Shown here in pieces: positions 7,745-17,376 of a DNA stretch of 55,878 bases (position 1 is the stretch's first letter; each line of letters begins with the position of its first letter). Origin of the DNA: Ruegeria sp. Lineage in GTDB: Bacteria > Pseudomonadota > Alphaproteobacteria > Rhodobacterales > Rhodobacteraceae. The DNA is taken from positions 1-55,878 of the forward strand of contig NZ_JALCBM010000024.1 in the NCBI RefSeq assembly GCF_028066395.1. Reading direction: 5' to 3'. The position numbers were made by a program, and so were the translations under genes. The notes beneath the pieces were generated by a model. It was not told where the DNA came from and made no database searches. It worked only from the letters and a program-made list of their open reading frames with translations.

Positions 7745-9240
7745 ACTTTACCCGTCGCGCATTCCTGGCCTCGACGACTGCCCTGGCCTTTGCCCCCTCC
7801 GCCTATGCGACGGGGGGTGAGGTGCCCTTTGACCGTCAGGACGTGATCGATCTGGCCCGCGATCTGGCCAGCCGTCCTTATGCGGAACGCGAGATGGTGC
7901 CGCAGGAATGGCAGGACCTGACATATCAGCAGTACCGCTCCATCCGGTTCCGGCTGGACCGCGCGTTGTGGTATGAGACCGAGACGCCTTTCAACGTCGA
8001 TTTCTTCACGCCCGGCCTGTACTTCCCGCGCACAGTCAAAGTCTCGACCGTCGAGGATGGCATGACCACGCCGGTCACCTTCGATCTGGCGATGTTCGAC
8101 AAATCCGAGGACGTGCCCGACCTGCCCATCGACGACACGCTGGGCTTTTCCGGCCTGCGCCTGCGCACCGAAATGCACCGTCCGGGCAAAACCGACGAGT
8201 TCTGCGTCTTTCAGGGGGCCAGCTATTTCCGCGCCATCGGGCTGCACGAGGTCTATGGCCTCTCGGCCCGGGGTCTGGCGCTGAAGACCGGCGACCCGGA
8301 TGGCGAGGAATTCCCCGAATTCATCCGCTTCTGGCTGGAACGGCCCAAGCCCGGGCAGCGAGACATGGTAGTGCATGCGCTAATGGACAGCCCCAGCGTC
8401 ACCGGGGCCTATCGCTTCACCGTCACCGCCGGGGCCGATTGCGTGATGGATGTCGAGGCGACCCTGTTCCCGCGCACCGAACTGCCCCATGTGGGCATCG
8501 CGCCGGGCACCTCGATGTTCCTGTATGATCAGACCAATCACAGCCGGTTCGATGATTTCCGCCCCGCCGTGCATGACAGCGACGGGCTGCTGGTGCGCAA
8601 TGGCAATGGCGAGGTGCTGTGGCGCCCGCTGGCTAACCCAACCCGGTTGCAGATTTCTTCGTTCGTCGACACAAACCCGCGCGGGTTCGGCCTGATGCAG
8701 CGCAAGCGCAAGTTCTCGGATTATGCTGACCTCGAGGCCAAGTATCACAAACGCCCCGGCCTGTGGGTCGAACCCAAGGGTGATTGGGGCAAGGGCTCGG
8801 TCACTCTGGTCGAGATCCCCGCCGATCAGGAGATTTACGACAATATTGTCGCCTATTGGCGCCCCGCGACCCCCTATGCCGCAGGGCAGCAGGTCGATCT
8901 GTCCTATCGCCTGATCTGGGGCGAGGAGCCGCAGCGCACCCCGATGCCGCGCGTGATCAACACCGCAATGGGCGAAAACACCTTTGGCGAGGGCCGTCTG
9001 GCCGTTATCGACTTTGAGCCCAGCGATCTGTTTGAAGACCCCGAAGCGATGACGATCTTCGTCAACTCGCCCCATGCCGAAACCTCGGACGGGGTGTTGC
9101 AACGCAACCCCGACACTGGCGGGCTGCGGCTGGCGTTTTCCTTCCAACCGGCTGAGCGTAACCATGTCGAGCTGCGCGCGCAGTTGCTGCTGGACGGACA
9201 GGCCGCCTCGGAAGTGTGGCTTTATCGTTGGACCACATGA
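7741..9240 (+). CDS. opgG: Periplasmic glucan biosynthesis protein OpgG/OpgD
   Basis: 499 residues, close to E. coli OpgG (511) and OpgD. The N-terminus MNFTRRAFLASTTALAFAPSAYA combines a twin-arginine motif (TRRAFL), a hydrophobic stretch and an AYA cleavage site, so Tat export is likely, as known for E. coli OpgD. The mature protein starts with FDRQDVIDLARDLASRPY, typical of the family. OpgG acts in the periplasm on the glucan backbone made by OpgH. ATG 7741 begins the signal peptide and overlaps the opgC stop; the longer frame from 7708 would place residues before the Tat motif. It could equally be called OpgD. Confidence 0.9.
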   Translation: MNFTRRAFLASTTALAFAPSAYATGGEVPFDRQDVIDLARDLASRPYAEREMVPQEWQDLTYQQYRSIRFRLDRALWYETETPFNVDFFTPGLYFPRTVKVSTVEDGMTTPVTFDLAMFDKSEDVPDLPIDDTLGFSGLRLRTEMHRPGKTDEFCVFQGASYFRAIGLHEVYGLSARGLALKTGDPDGEEFPEFIRFWLERPKPGQRDMVVHALMDSPSVTGAYRFTVTAGADCVMDVEATLFPRTELPHVGIAPGTSMFLYDQTNHSRFDDFRPAVHDSDGLLVRNGNGEVLWRPLANPTRLQISSFVDTNPRGFGLMQRKRKFSDYADLEAKYHKRPGLWVEPKGDWGKGSVTLVEIPADQEIYDNIVAYWRPATPYAAGQQVDLSYRLIWGEEPQRTPMPRVINTAMGENTFGEGRLAVIDFEPSDLFEDPEAMTIFVNSPHAETSDGVLQRNPDTGGLRLAFSFQPAERNHVELRAQLLLDGQAASEVWLYRWTT

Positions 9241-11105
9241 GCCGCGATCTGCATATCATGCCGCCCGAGGCGTCGCTGGCCATGCCCGCGCAGGATTTCG
9301 ACCGCGATTTCCGTGACGCGCAGGTGCCTGCGGGGCGTCGCGCCTCGGCGGGGTTCTGGCGGGCACTGGCGTTTTCCCCGGCAATGGCGGCCACGGTGGG
9401 CCTGTTCTGGGTCATGACCGACTGGTTCGGCTCTGAAGGGATCAACCTGATCGAGGCCATCCTGCTGGCGTTGATCTCGTTCAACTTTTTCTGGATTTCC
9501 TTCACGGTCTGCACCGTTCTGCTGGGCATGGTCTCACTGTCGCGGCAGAACCAACCCAAGCGTGAGGCGCGCCCCCAGCCCCTGCGCGTGGCGCTGTTGA
9601 TGCCGGTTTACAATGAGGTGCCGTGGAACGTGCTGGGCAATGCCCGCACGATGCTAGAGGATCTGCGGGCGCGTGGTGGTCAGCACCACTATGCCATGTT
9701 CATCCTGTCCGACACCCGCGACCCGGACATTGCCGCGCAGGAACAGGCCAGTATCGAGGCGCTGCGCACCACACTCGCCCCCGGGCTGGAGCTGTATTAC
9801 CGCCGCCGCGAACAGAATACCGACCGCAAGGTGGGCAATATCGCTGATTGGGTCAGCCGCTGGGGTGCTGAGTGGGATGCGATGCTGGTGCTGGACGCCG
9901 ACAGCCTGATGACGGGCCGCGCCATCTATCGCCTGACCGACGCTTTGGCGCGCGATCCGGGCGCGGGGCTGATCCAGAGCTATCCGCAACTGATCGGCGC
10001 GCAATCGGTTTTTGCCCGGATGCAGCAATTCGCCAACGGTGTCTACGGCATCGCCTTTGCCGAAGGTCTGGCCCGCTGGTGCGGGCAGGAAGGCAACTAT
10101 TGGGGCCATAACGCCATCATCCGCACCAAGGCTTTCGCCTCCAGCGCCGGGCTGCCCAAGCTGCGGTCGTTCGGCGGGCAGGACAAGCTGATCATGAGTC
10201 ACGATTTTGTCGAGGCCGGTCTGCTGCGCCGCGCCGGATGGGCGGTGCGGTTCCTGCCGCGCATTCGTGGGTCATATGAGGAAACACCCCCCACCCTCAT
10301 CGACCACGCCCTGCGGGATCGCCGCTGGTGTCAGGGCAATCTGCAACATCTGAAACTGCTGGGCTCGACCGGGTTCCGCGCGGTCTCGCGGTTCCATATG
10401 TTCCATGGCGCGGTGGGCTATCTGATGTCGCCCTTGTGGTTTGCCCTGCTGGTGATGTGGGCGCTGATCGGACAGGGCAAGGACTCCTCGGTCCTGCATT
10501 ACTTCAGCCCCGACAACCCGCTGTTCCCGCAATGGCCCGAGATGTCGGAGACCCGCCATGTGCTGATCATTCTGGTCATGTACGCGATGCTGCTGGCCCC
10601 CAAGGTTCTGGGCGTTCTGGCCCTGCCCCTCAGCGGCGTGCGCTATTCCGATTTCGGTGGCGCGGGGCGGTTTGTAACCTCGTTTCTGGCCGAAGTAGTG
10701 CTGTCGATCCTCTACGCGCCGATCCTGATGGTGCAGCAGATGATTGCCGTATTCCGCACCGCGCTTGGCCTGCAAAAAGGCTGGTCACCTCAGGCCCGTG
10801 ACGGCGGCACCTATGGGCTGCGCACGCTGATCCTGTGCCACGCGCTGGAAACCGTCAGTGGAGTGGCGCTGAGCGTGGGTATCCTGGCCGGGCTGGTCTC
10901 GGTCTGGCTGGCTCCGATTGCCGTCAGCCTGGCGCTGGCAATCCCGCTTTCGGCGCTTAGCGGCGTGTCCGCTGGTCCGGCCCGCCGCATGGTTGGAATG
11001 CGCGAGGACTACCGCGAACCCGCCATCACCCGCTCGGCCCGCCGCTATCGCGGCGAACTGAAGCGGCTGGTCGAGGGCAAAGGCGTTGTGACCCCGGCAG
11101 AGTAA
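9237..11105 (+). CDS. opgH: Glucan glucosyltransferase OpgH
   Basis: 622 residues. OpgH is the inner-membrane family 2 glycosyltransferase that polymerises UDP-glucose into the periplasmic glucan backbone. Processive-GT2 signatures are visible: LLMPVYNE, the LDADS motif with Asp220/Asp222, the SHDFVEAG motif with Asp323, and RRWCQGN near 362-368. Two helices precede the catalytic domain and several follow it. E. coli OpgH is 847 residues and has a long N-terminal extension that binds FtsZ; that extension is much shorter here. ATG 9237 overlaps the opgG stop (ATGA); GTG 9216 is a less likely alternative. It converges on the esterase gene with no base between the stops. Confidence 0.93.
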   Translation: MSRDLHIMPPEASLAMPAQDFDRDFRDAQVPAGRRASAGFWRALAFSPAMAATVGLFWVMTDWFGSEGINLIEAILLALISFNFFWISFTVCTVLLGMVSLSRQNQPKREARPQPLRVALLMPVYNEVPWNVLGNARTMLEDLRARGGQHHYAMFILSDTRDPDIAAQEQASIEALRTTLAPGLELYYRRREQNTDRKVGNIADWVSRWGAEWDAMLVLDADSLMTGRAIYRLTDALARDPGAGLIQSYPQLIGAQSVFARMQQFANGVYGIAFAEGLARWCGQEGNYWGHNAIIRTKAFASSAGLPKLRSFGGQDKLIMSHDFVEAGLLRRAGWAVRFLPRIRGSYEETPPTLIDHALRDRRWCQGNLQHLKLLGSTGFRAVSRFHMFHGAVGYLMSPLWFALLVMWALIGQGKDSSVLHYFSPDNPLFPQWPEMSETRHVLIILVMYAMLLAPKVLGVLALPLSGVRYSDFGGAGRFVTSFLAEVVLSILYAPILMVQQMIAVFRTALGLQKGWSPQARDGGTYGLRTLILCHALETVSGVALSVGILAGLVSVWLAPIAVSLALAIPLSALSGVSAGPARRMVGMREDYREPAITRSARRYRGELKRLVEGKGVVTPAE

Positions 11106-11921
11106 TCAGCTGCCGGGCAGACCTTCGTACCAATCCACCATCATATCCGCCCAGCCCGTGGGCACGGAATGCCCGCCGGGGAATAGGGCAAACTCCAAAG
11201 CGCTGCCCTCGGCGCAGTTTGCCCATTTGCGGCGCATGAACTGGTCGGTGGTGCTGAACCCGGTGGGCTTGGTGTCGGGGCATTCATTGGCCACGCGCCA
11301 GATCTCCAACCCTGCGAAGATATCGCCCTGATGGAACCGGCCTCCGCCCAGAATGCGCCCTTCCAGCGGCACCACATTGTCGGTCCAGCCATGAGTGTGG
11401 AACATCCGTATCGGCCCCTCGCAGGCCTCGGGGTGCGGTCGCCAGAACCCGCCCGAGACCGGGACATAGGCCGAGAACGTCTCGGGCGCGGCGCAGGCCA
11501 GATAGTTCACCATGAACCCGCCTGCCGAGAAGCCGCCCAGAACCACGCGATCGCTGTCGATGCCGAACCGGTCCGCCGCGTCCTCGACCACTTCGGTCAG
11601 AAAGGCGGTCTCGTCTCGACCCTCCCATCCGGGGTAGAAGTTCCAGCTTTTGCGCCCGTTGCGCAGCGCCCCTTCGGGTGCCATCACCGCATAGCCGCGA
11701 TCCAGCAACGGATCGACCATGCCGCGATTGCGCATCGTGCCCGCGCCGCTGCCGCCATAGCCGTGCAGAAACACGACCAACGGTGGGTTTTCTTCGTCGG
11801 GCAGCTCGATATGGTATTCGCCGGACGGGGTTTCACACACCCCTTCGTCCGCGCCACAGGCGGCAAAGGCCGATTGCGCCGTCAGGGCCAGGCCAAGCGC
11901 CAGCCAATGTTTCACTGTCAT
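11106..11921 (-). CDS. Secreted alpha/beta-hydrolase esterase, LpqC / polyhydroxybutyrate depolymerase family
   Basis: 271 residues with a signal peptide (MTVKHWLALGLALTAQSAFA, about 20 residues). The fold signatures are the oxyanion segment FLHGYGGSGAG near 51-61, the nucleophile elbow GGFSAGG with Ser132, and a late FPGGHSVPTGW carrying the probable catalytic His. The family includes feruloyl esterases and extracellular PHB depolymerases; the exact ester cannot be assigned. Its start overlaps the stop of the rhodanese gene (ATGA), so the two form an operon with the rhodanese first. Confidence 0.83.
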   Translation of the reverse strand: MTVKHWLALGLALTAQSAFAACGADEGVCETPSGEYHIELPDEENPPLVVFLHGYGGSGAGTMRNRGMVDPLLDRGYAVMAPEGALRNGRKSWNFYPGWEGRDETAFLTEVVEDAADRFGIDSDRVVLGGFSAGGFMVNYLACAAPETFSAYVPVSGGFWRPHPEACEGPIRMFHTHGWTDNVVPLEGRILGGGRFHQGDIFAGLEIWRVANECPDTKPTGFSTTDQFMRRKWANCAEGSALEFALFPGGHSVPTGWADMMVDWYEGLPGS

Positions 11922-12391
11922 CCTATGTCCCCTGTGTAACGATCCACCGGCAGCCCCGCGCGCACCCAGCCCGGCCCGGCAGCCGAGCCCAGCATGCCCT
12001 CAGGCACGTCGATGATATTGGAAAACCCCGCTTCGGTCAGGTGATTGCTCAACCGGGCCGAGCGTACCCCCCGCGCGCAGATCAACGCCACCGGGGTGGC
12101 GGTATCGCCACCCACCAGTTGCGTCAGCGCCTGCACGAAATCGTCGCGGCGCATGTCCAGCGGTGTGGCGGCCTGCCCGACGCCGGTGCTTTTCCATTCG
12201 CGCGGCGTTCGGATATCGACCAGCAGGATATCGCCTGCCAGCGCCTGCGCATGCGCCTCAGCCACGCTCAGCTGCCCACCCGCGTAATCCTGCGGGATCA
12301 GACGGTATTCGCGAATGGCAAACCCGGCGGCCGCGGCAGCGCCACCGCCCAAAAGGACCCATCTGCGGGTTCGTTTCGCTGTTTCCGGCAC
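11918..12391 (-). CDS. Membrane-anchored or exported rhodanese-like domain protein
   Basis: 157 residues. A single hydrophobic segment at about 11-25, after TRRWVLLGGG, looks like an N-terminal anchor or Tat-type signal. The rest is one rhodanese domain: LLVDIRTPREWKSTG at about 57-70 and the active loop CARGVRS with Cys105. Such domains carry persulfide sulfur on the Cys, so a periplasmic sulfur-transfer or redox role is likely, but the partner is unknown. It is the first gene of the two-gene unit with the esterase. Confidence 0.85.
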   Translation of the reverse strand: MPETAKRTRRWVLLGGGAAAAAGFAIREYRLIPQDYAGGQLSVAEAHAQALAGDILLVDIRTPREWKSTGVGQAATPLDMRRDDFVQALTQLVGGDTATPVALICARGVRSARLSNHLTEAGFSNIIDVPEGMLGSAAGPGWVRAGLPVDRYTGDIG

Positions 12392-12611
12392 GCCGTCCTC
12401 ATCTCGCTTTGTTGACCGCTTTTACCATAGCTAGGTCACATATGCCGCGCCGAAATCCCGGGGGCGGATCAAGTTCACGTCATTATCGCCGGGAAAAAAT
12501 ACATCCACCCGATGCGTTTAGACTCGGCTGTTCACCTTGCAATTTCCGGCCAGCCAATAAATTATCGCTAGAAATTCGTTCCAAACGACCGCCCAGACCG
12601 GAGTATCGCAA

Positions 12612-15485
12612 TTGTCCCTATTCCTTATCGCGGCCCTTCCCTTTCTCGGCGCTGTCTTTCCCGCCCTGCTGATCCGCGCAGGCCGCAATGCGGCGGCCTC
12701 GGCGGCGGGGCTGACCAGCTTTCTGGCCTTTGCCGGGCTGCTGATCCACGCGCCCGCCGTGATGCGGGGCGAGGTTGTGACCGCGCGCTTTGACTGGATA
12801 CCGGGGCTGGGGCTGAACGCCAATTTCATGCTGGACGGGTTGGGCTTTCTGTTTGCGTTGCTGATCCTGGGCATCGGTCTGCTGATCATCCTTTACGCGC
12901 GGTTCTACCTGTCGCGCGAGGACCCGATGGGGCAGTTCTACACTTATCTGCTGCTGTTTCAGGGCGCGATGGTGGGGATCGTGCTGTCCGACAATATCCT
13001 GCTTCTGCTTATTTTCTGGGAGCTTACGTCGCTTAGCTCATTCCTGCTGATCGGCTATTGGAAACACCTGCCCGAGGGGCGGCAGGGCGCGCGCATGGCG
13101 CTGGCCGTGACCGGATCGGGCGGGCTGGCGATGATCGCGGGGATGCTGATTCTGGGCAATATCGTGGGCTCATACGACCTGAGCGTCATTTTGCAGAACA
13201 AAGAGCTGATCCAGTCCTCACCCCATTACCTGCCCGCGCTGATCCTGATCCTGCTGGGCTGTTTCACCAAATCGGCGCAGTTTCCGTTCCACTTCTGGCT
13301 GCCGCACGCGATGGCCGCGCCGACGCCGGTTTCGGCCTATCTGCACTCGGCCACCATGGTGAAGGCGGGGCTGTTCCTGATGGCGCGGATGTGGCCGGTG
13401 CTGGCGGGGACGGATGCGTGGTTCTATATCGTCGCCACCACCGGGCTGGTGACCATGCTGATTGGCGCGGTGATCGCGCTGTTCAAGGATGACCTGAAGG
13501 CGCTGCTGGCGTTCTCCACGGTGTCGCATCTGGGACTGGTGACCATGCTGCTGGGCTTTGGCACCAAGATCGCCGTGGTCGCGGCCATCTTTCACATCAT
13601 CAACCACGCGACCTTCAAGGCGGCGCTGTTCATGACCGCCGGGATCATCGACCACGAAACCGGCACGCGCGACATCAAGCGGCTGGGCGGGCTGCGCCAC
13701 CTGATGCCGATCACCTTTACCATTGGCATCATTGCCGCCCTGTCGATGGCGGGCCTGCCGCCGTTGAACGGGTTCCTGTCCAAGGAAATGATGCTGGAAG
13801 AGACGGTTCATACCACGTGGCTGAACTCGCATTATCTGGTGCCGGGTCTGGCGCTGGTGGCGGCGCTGTTCTCGGCCGCGTATTCCTTCCGCTTTGTGGG
13901 TCATGTCTTCTTTGGCCCCGAGCGTGAGGATTACGCCGCGCACCCGCACGATCCGCCCGTTGGCCTGTGGCTGGCCCCGGCGTTTCTGGTGGTGCTGGTG
14001 GTGCTGATCGGCCTGAACTCTGCCGTGCTGGTGGGGCCGCTGGTGGCCACCGTGTCCAGCGCGGTGATCGGGGGCGAGAAGCTGCCCTATTACTCGCTGA
14101 AACTGTGGCATGGCTTTACGCCCGCGCTGTACATGTCGGTTGTGGCGACGCTGGGCGGTCTGTTCCTGCTGTCGCTGCACCGCCGGGCCGACCATGTCTG
14201 GAACGCCCTGCCCCGGCCCGAGGCCAAGGTGATCTTTGACGCCGTCATCGCCGCCCTGACCCGGTTCAGCCGCTGGATCACGGATGAGCTGCATAATGGC
14301 GTCATCAGCCGCTATGCCATCATCCTGATCGCCTTCACCGTGGGGCTGGGATATTACGCCTATGCCACCGGCACCATCGGGCTGGAAACCCGCGTGCCGC
14401 TGCCCGCGCAGACCATCCCGATCATCGGCTGGATCTGCCTGGTGGGCGCGACGTTGGCGATCATGTGGTTCCACCGCAACCGTCTGTTGTCACTGGTGCT
14501 GATCGGCGTTGTGGGCCTGATCGTGTCGATGGCGTTCAACTATCTCTCGGCCCCCGATCTGGCGCTGACCCAGATCTCGGTCGAGGTGGTGACGATGATC
14601 CTGCTGCTGCTGTCGCTGAACTTCCTGCCGACCGAAACCCCGTGGGACAGCACAGCCCCGCGCCGGTGGCGGGATGCGGCGATCTCGGTCGTGGCGGGCC
14701 TTGGCACCGGCGGGCTGATCTATGCCTTGATGCTGCGCGATTTCGCTTTCCCGACGATTTCCGAATTCCATCTGGCGAATTCCTACAAGGGCGGCGGCGG
14801 CACCAATGTGGTCAACGTGATCCTCGTGGATTTCCGGGGCTTTGATACCTTTGGCGAGATCATCGTGCTGGGCATCGCCGCGCTGATCATCTTTGCCCTG
14901 ACCGAGTCCGTGCTGGGCACCAATGTCCGCAGCTATCTGCTGAACCGCAAACCGCACTGGCCACAATCGGGCGACGCGCATCCGCTGATGATGGTGGTCG
15001 CAACCCGGGTGATGATGCCGATTGCCTTGATGGTCGGCGCCTATATCTTCTTCCGCGGCCACAACCAGCCCGGCGGCGGTTTCATCGCCGGTCTGATCGT
15101 CGCCATCGCCTATCTGATGCAATACATGGCCAGCGGTTATACTTGGGCGATCGAGAGGCAGCGGTTCTATTACCACGGCACCATCGGCTGGGGCGTGCTG
15201 ATCGCCGCCGCCACCGGATTGGGCGCATGGTTCAATGACCGCCCCTTCCTGACCAGCGATTTCGGCTATATTCACTGGCCCCCGCTGGAGGAATTCGAAT
15301 GGGCCACCGCCATCCTGTTTGACACCGGCGTGTTCCTTGCCGTTCTGGGCGCGGTGATGCTGGCGCTCGACAGCCTGTCGCGGTTTGCATGGCAGCCGGG
15401 TATGGCGCAGGAACATCCGATGGATATCAACCCGTTGCGGGACGCTCCGCCAGACGAAGACCAAGACGAAAAGGAGCACGCCTGA
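12612..15485 (+). CDS. mrpA: Mrp-type Na+(K+)/H+ antiporter subunit A with fused subunit B domain
   Basis: 957 residues of mostly membrane helices. MrpA is homologous to complex I subunit NuoL and forms part of the ion and proton path. The proton-channel Glu is at about 137 in FWELTSLSSFLLIGYW, followed by FPFHFWLPHAMAAPTPVSAYLHSATMVKAG. From about residue 790 to 945 there is an MnhB-like domain (MMVVATRVMMPIALMVGAY, HNQPGGGFIAGL), so A and B are fused as in rhizobial PhaAB. The start is TTG at 12612, supported by GGAG at 12600-12603 with an 8-nt spacer. It is the first gene of an A(B)-C-D-E-F-G operon. Confidence 0.95.
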   Translation: MSLFLIAALPFLGAVFPALLIRAGRNAAASAAGLTSFLAFAGLLIHAPAVMRGEVVTARFDWIPGLGLNANFMLDGLGFLFALLILGIGLLIILYARFYLSREDPMGQFYTYLLLFQGAMVGIVLSDNILLLLIFWELTSLSSFLLIGYWKHLPEGRQGARMALAVTGSGGLAMIAGMLILGNIVGSYDLSVILQNKELIQSSPHYLPALILILLGCFTKSAQFPFHFWLPHAMAAPTPVSAYLHSATMVKAGLFLMARMWPVLAGTDAWFYIVATTGLVTMLIGAVIALFKDDLKALLAFSTVSHLGLVTMLLGFGTKIAVVAAIFHIINHATFKAALFMTAGIIDHETGTRDIKRLGGLRHLMPITFTIGIIAALSMAGLPPLNGFLSKEMMLEETVHTTWLNSHYLVPGLALVAALFSAAYSFRFVGHVFFGPEREDYAAHPHDPPVGLWLAPAFLVVLVVLIGLNSAVLVGPLVATVSSAVIGGEKLPYYSLKLWHGFTPALYMSVVATLGGLFLLSLHRRADHVWNALPRPEAKVIFDAVIAALTRFSRWITDELHNGVISRYAIILIAFTVGLGYYAYATGTIGLETRVPLPAQTIPIIGWICLVGATLAIMWFHRNRLLSLVLIGVVGLIVSMAFNYLSAPDLALTQISVEVVTMILLLLSLNFLPTETPWDSTAPRRWRDAAISVVAGLGTGGLIYALMLRDFAFPTISEFHLANSYKGGGGTNVVNVILVDFRGFDTFGEIIVLGIAALIIFALTESVLGTNVRSYLLNRKPHWPQSGDAHPLMMVVATRVMMPIALMVGAYIFFRGHNQPGGGFIAGLIVAIAYLMQYMASGYTWAIERQRFYYHGTIGWGVLIAAATGLGAWFNDRPFLTSDFGYIHWPPLEEFEWATAILFDTGVFLAVLGAVMLALDSLSRFAWQPGMAQEHPMDINPLRDAPPDEDQDEKEHA

Positions 15486-15844
15486 TGGAAGCGCTGGTAG
15501 CCTCTGCCGTAGGCGTTCTGACCGCCGCCGGGATTTTCCTGATCCTGCGCCGCCGGACATTTCCGGTCATTCTGGGCCTGTCCCTGCTGACCTATGCGGT
15601 GAACGTGTTCCTGTTTGCCACCGGACGGCTGGCCCTGGATGCGCCCGCCGTTCTGAACAAATACAAGGACGTGCCCTATACCGACCCACTGCCGCAGGCG
15701 CTGGTGCTGACGGCCATCGTGATCTCGTTCGGGATGACGGCGGTGATCGTGATGATTGCACTGTCTGCCTATCTATCCTCGAAGGATGACCATATCGACA
15801 TGACCGCGCAGGACAGCGTGGACGCGCCGGGAGAAGACGCATGA
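15485..15844 (+). CDS. mrpC: Mrp antiporter subunit C
   Basis: 119 residues with three membrane helices and the NuoK-like pattern of MrpC: MEALVASAVGVLTAAGIFLIL, then VILGLSLLTYAVNVFLF, then DPLPQALVLTAIVISFGMTA. The ATG shares its A with the mrpA stop (TGATG), and a longer frame from 15389 would run through the end of mrpA. It is an integral part of the hetero-oligomeric cation/proton antiporter in the inner membrane. The stop overlaps mrpD (ATGA). Confidence 0.93.
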   Translation: MEALVASAVGVLTAAGIFLILRRRTFPVILGLSLLTYAVNVFLFATGRLALDAPAVLNKYKDVPYTDPLPQALVLTAIVISFGMTAVIVMIALSAYLSSKDDHIDMTAQDSVDAPGEDA

Positions 15845-17376
15845 ACCATTGGATCGTTGCGCCGATCGTCCTGCCCGCGATTCTGGCCCCCTTCATCATC
15901 ATGGTCCTGCGCTATCATCTGGACCTGCAGCGCATCTTCTCGGTGGCCGGCGTTGTCGGGTTGCTGGGCATCGCCCTGACCGTCACCGCGCAGGCCATGG
16001 GCGGGGATATTCAGGTCTATGAGCTGGGCAACTGGCCCGCGCCTTTCGGCATCGTGCTGGTGCTGGACCGGCTGTCGGCAATGATGGTGCTGCTGACCGC
16101 GCTGCTGGCCTTGCCCATTGTGCTATACGCGATTGCATCGGGCTGGGATGACCGGGGCAAGCATTTCCACGCCCTGTTCCATTTCCAGCTGATGGGCGTC
16201 TGTGGAGCCTTCCTGACCGGCGACGCCTTTAACCTGTTCGTGTTCTTCGAGGTCCTGCTGATCGCTTCTTACGGTCTGATGACCCATGGCGGCGGTGCGG
16301 TGCGGCTGAAGGCCGGGGTGCAATATGTCACCTATAACCTGCTGGGCTCGACCCTGTTCCTGTTTGCACTGGGGACGATCTATTCGGTGACCGGCACGCT
16401 GAATATGGCCGATCTGGCCGTCCGCGTGGCCGATATCCCGCCCGAGGACACCGCCCTGCTGCGGGTTGGCGCCGTGCTGTTGCTGCTGGTCTTCTGCATC
16501 AAGGCCGCCGTGCTACCGCTGCATTTCTGGCTGCCCGCCAGTTATGCTAATGCGCCGCTTCCGGTGGCGGCGCTGTTTGCGATCATGACCAAGGTCGGGG
16601 CCTATTCGATCCTGCGCGTCTATACGCTGGCCTTCGGGCCGGATGTGGCGGTGACCGAGGGGCTGATCGGCGACTGGCTGCAACCGGCGGCCCTGCTGAC
16701 TCTGGCCATCGGCGCAATCGGCATTCTGGGCACGCAGCATATCGCCCGGATGGTGGCCTTCTGCGCCATCGCCTCGATGGGGACGTTGCTGATCGCAATC
16801 TCACTGTTCACACCGGGCGCGACGGCGGCGGCGCTGTATTACATCTACCATTCGACCCTTGCGACCGCGCTGCTGTTCCTTGTGGCCGATCTGGTGATGC
16901 AGCGTCAGAGCGGTGCGATTGCGCCAAAACCGCCGATGCCGCAAAGCGGGCTGATCTCGGCCCTGTTCTTTGTCGGCGCAATCGCGCTGGCCGGGATGCC
17001 GCCGCTGTCGGGGTTCATCGGCAAGCTGCTGGTGCTGGACGCGGCGCGCGATGCGCCGGATGCCAATGCAATCTGGGCGGTGATCCTGATCGGCTCGTTC
17101 GTCACCATCGTGGGTCTGGCCCGCGCTGGCACGATGATCTTCTGGAAAAGCCACGACGCGCAGGTGCCACCGCCCGAAGACGAGGCTGAACCGGCCCCCG
17201 CACCCGCGCCCGAGCCGCAACCGGGCCTTGCCTTCACCTCGATCTTTGGCGCGGTTCTGGGCCTTGTGCTGCTGACCATCTTTGCCGGACCCGCTTTGGG
17301 ATATGCCCGCAAAACGGCCGAGCAACTGTTCTCGCCAGACGCCTACATCACCGCCGTATTGGGAAGGGATGAGTAA
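15841..17376 (+). CDS. mrpD: Mrp antiporter subunit D
   Basis: 511 residues, about 14 helices, homologous to complex I NuoM/NuoN. The conserved helix with the channel Glu reads NLFVFFEVLLIASYGLM. Another conserved segment is KAAVLPLHFWLPASYANAPLPVAA. An Ala/Pro/Glu-rich linker (PPPEDEAEPAPAPAPEPQ) precedes the last helix and is probably a flexible cytoplasmic loop. Starts with ATGA overlap to mrpC and ends with TAATG overlap to mrpE. Confidence 0.94.
   Translation: MNHWIVAPIVLPAILAPFIIMVLRYHLDLQRIFSVAGVVGLLGIALTVTAQAMGGDIQVYELGNWPAPFGIVLVLDRLSAMMVLLTALLALPIVLYAIASGWDDRGKHFHALFHFQLMGVCGAFLTGDAFNLFVFFEVLLIASYGLMTHGGGAVRLKAGVQYVTYNLLGSTLFLFALGTIYSVTGTLNMADLAVRVADIPPEDTALLRVGAVLLLLVFCIKAAVLPLHFWLPASYANAPLPVAALFAIMTKVGAYSILRVYTLAFGPDVAVTEGLIGDWLQPAALLTLAIGAIGILGTQHIARMVAFCAIASMGTLLIAISLFTPGATAAALYYIYHSTLATALLFLVADLVMQRQSGAIAPKPPMPQSGLISALFFVGAIALAGMPPLSGFIGKLLVLDAARDAPDANAIWAVILIGSFVTIVGLARAGTMIFWKSHDAQVPPPEDEAEPAPAPAPEPQPGLAFTSIFGAVLGLVLLTIFAGPALGYARKTAEQLFSPDAYITAVLGRDE

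Noticed and set aside
12163..12672. 169-codon plus-strand frame crossing the rhodanese gene and the mrpA start
   Set aside because: It is antisense to a clear rhodanese domain, has Arg/Pro-rich low-information sequence and overlaps the start of mrpA.
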